DNA of 7,330 bases from NCBI GenBank assembly GCA_012837655.1, contig DUQT01000082.1, positions 1 to 7,330 on the forward strand, read 5' to 3'. Numbering within the stretch: position 1 is the stretch's first letter; every line of letters starts with the position of its first letter. Shown here in pieces: positions 7,101 to 7,330 of the stretch. The notes under the pieces are model-generated. The model was given only the letters and a program-made list of their open reading frames with translations. It had not been told where the DNA came from and ran no database searches. This stretch comes from Actinomyces sp. Lineage in GTDB: Bacteria > Actinomycetota > Actinomycetes > Actinomycetales > Actinomycetaceae. The position numbers were made by a program, and so were the translations under genes.

Positions 7101-7330
7101 GACTTCGCTTTGACTCCGACTTTGTTCCATTGGGAATCACAATCGACCACTAGCCCTGAGTCTGAAACTGGCCGCCGCTACCAAGGACTTACCAAACATC
7201 CATCTAACATCGCCCTATTCATTAGAGAAAGGAAGAAAGACGACTTCGGAGAAGGCGCTGCCTACACATTCGCTGGCCCAGCCCACTTCGTGGAAACTAC
7301 TGGTTCAAAGCCCATGCAAATTACCTGGGA
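4146..7330 (+). CDS. PLD-nuclease / SF2 helicase / DUF3427 fusion protein, 3' end cut off
   Basis: The frame is open from ATG 4146 to the window edge (1061 codons) with no stop. AAGGA (4137-4141) precedes the ATG by 4 nt, and no in-frame start lies between the stop at 4056-4058 and this ATG. Residues 1-75 are a family-specific helical head, then a variable linker. About 137-290 is a phospholipase-D-like nuclease domain with RLHAK (H222, K224) and GSSNL (240-244), then GLEWNVR. About 320-700 is a superfamily 2 helicase: YPYQHQ (324-329), Walker A ATGTGKT (350-356), DEFH (457-460), TATPERGDG (483-491), NEGVDVP (635-641) and QQLGRGLR (660-667). From about 720 to the end is DUF3427, with FHWESQ (994-999) and SPESETG (1003-1009). 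By family length only some 20-40 residues should be missing. ATP-driven DNA translocation coupled to cleavage, probably against foreign DNA, is inferred from this architecture. Partners may lie beyond the window. Confidence 0.93.
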   Translation, partial: MDEYSDLVPGLYETIIDAGLQSALDKYGERAVRQTVDNADFPFVISRYVARQLEKSLAQSKKADRFELTDKVLRVINSQDDSQESDKHSPESDKQLILKKDQAQLLTEIKASENASELIRPETPLNDAALLTNAEHDPSIQAELAKELASADRVDALIAFIKWTGIRTIAKELEKLKNRGVPIRIITTTYTGATQREALDRLVNDYGAQIKINYNNKATRLHAKAWLIHRNTGYHTAFVGSSNLSAAAMQDGLEWNVRLAKSNTPAVFDKFETTFDSYWASPAFETYDPNRDAARLDEALEEARGFGKKPSTEFDFTALDIRPYPYQHQMLDELEYERANGYHKNLVVAATGTGKTVVAALDYKTLRERMSAKLDKLPRTLFVAHRDEILNQSMRTFRDVLKSSKITWSTSSGYKLSELNKDTFPTYDNIAFASIQSLHAKTLEKLDKDFFDIIIIDEFHHAHASSYRSLLKHFKPAELVGLTATPERGDGINVGLEFFDGRVATELRLWDALEEGLLSPFHYFVNFDGTDLSKVKMRGGDYDTAALSNVLTGDDARVNLIVKAMRDKIIDLSNMRALCFCVDINHARYMAKAFDDIGFKAAYVTSKESSMRRDEALHALAQGDIQIICSVDIFNEGVDVPDIDTVLMLRPTQSSTIFLQQLGRGLRLSENKTVLTVLDFVGNQNKNFRFDLKLQALTGSSRGQLVDRVKNGFSHLPAGSQIILEEQSQEIVLQSIKDNLKIATAKLPSEIRATAEASGVSNISDYQLTKYLVDAQRQLPDIYNRGKYSDKPVSWKRLLHWAKTGKDTEADEFEDVRMRFRSLAHVTDPERIDAYLRILTTPHLRYETLSSRDKLYAHMLMYSFWPRGERDGEKITSIDYALDVLRSTPGLQDELAQIFQAASIRSKKLYEVPSGELGISTPLKVGAKYTREELLAALGQGFEFHDQVPGHMREGVKYCKLTNTDALLVTLVKSEAEFSPNTLYRDFALTPTLFHWESQSTTSPESETGRRYQGLTKHPSNIALFIRERKKDDFGEGAAYTFAGPAHFVETTGSKPMQITW
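4394..4439 (+). repeat. In-frame 21-bp direct repeat plus hairpin in the helicase linker
   Basis: AGAATCAGACAAGCA occurs at 4394-4408 and 4415-4429, a 21-bp period that duplicates seven codons (E-S-D-K at residues 84-87 and 91-94). CAGAATCAG (4414-4422) is also the exact complement of CTGATTCTG (4431-4439) with an 8-nt spacer. It sits in the unstructured linker between the head and the PLD domain, where slippage would change linker length without breaking the frame. Confidence 0.75.

Overview
The window looks like chromosomal DNA from an actinomycete of moderate G+C, Corynebacterium-like or a relative. The grounds are an initiator tRNA gene without an encoded CCA end, a membrane protein with the actinobacterial Pro/Trp-rich N-terminus (FNPPPNWP...GW...PDPSW), and a MazF/PemK-family protein of a type I know from actinobacteria. 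The genus cannot be fixed from sequence reading alone.

Layout. Positions 1-250 carry an initiator tRNA-Met with a plausible promoter and a strong intrinsic terminator. Positions 425-1447 (+) encode an exported or membrane-anchored coiled-coil protein with a small Cys-rich C-terminal domain. It converges on a minus-strand gene (1590-2423) for a single-pass membrane protein with a Pro/Trp-rich cytoplasmic tail and an external domain of possible OB fold. A 14-bp hairpin lies between the two 3' ends. Positions 2424-2990 have no convincing gene but hold a repeat cluster: three copies of a self-complementary unit at an exact 83-bp period, a truncated fourth copy, and outer inverted repeats at 2567-2591 and 2829-2849. 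Next come a short YchJ-family SEC-C zinc protein (2991-3356) and a MazF/PemK-like protein (3405-4058), co-oriented with a 48-nt gap and possibly co-transcribed. After 87 nt containing an imperfect dyad, a very large gene (4146 to beyond 7330) encodes a PLD-nuclease / superfamily 2 helicase / DUF3427 fusion protein.

How the genes relate. The tRNA, the YchJ gene and perhaps the PemK-like gene look like stable chromosomal background. The two envelope proteins converge and share no visible function. The helicase fusion is the likeliest accessory, defence-type gene: it joins a DNA-cleaving fold to an ATP-driven translocase in one polypeptide, its sampled G+C is lower than that of the gene before it, and it has its own leader. 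No methyltransferase or other partner is visible, but the window ends inside the gene, so its downstream neighbours are unknown. The two observations most worth following are this protein and the 83-bp repeat cluster.
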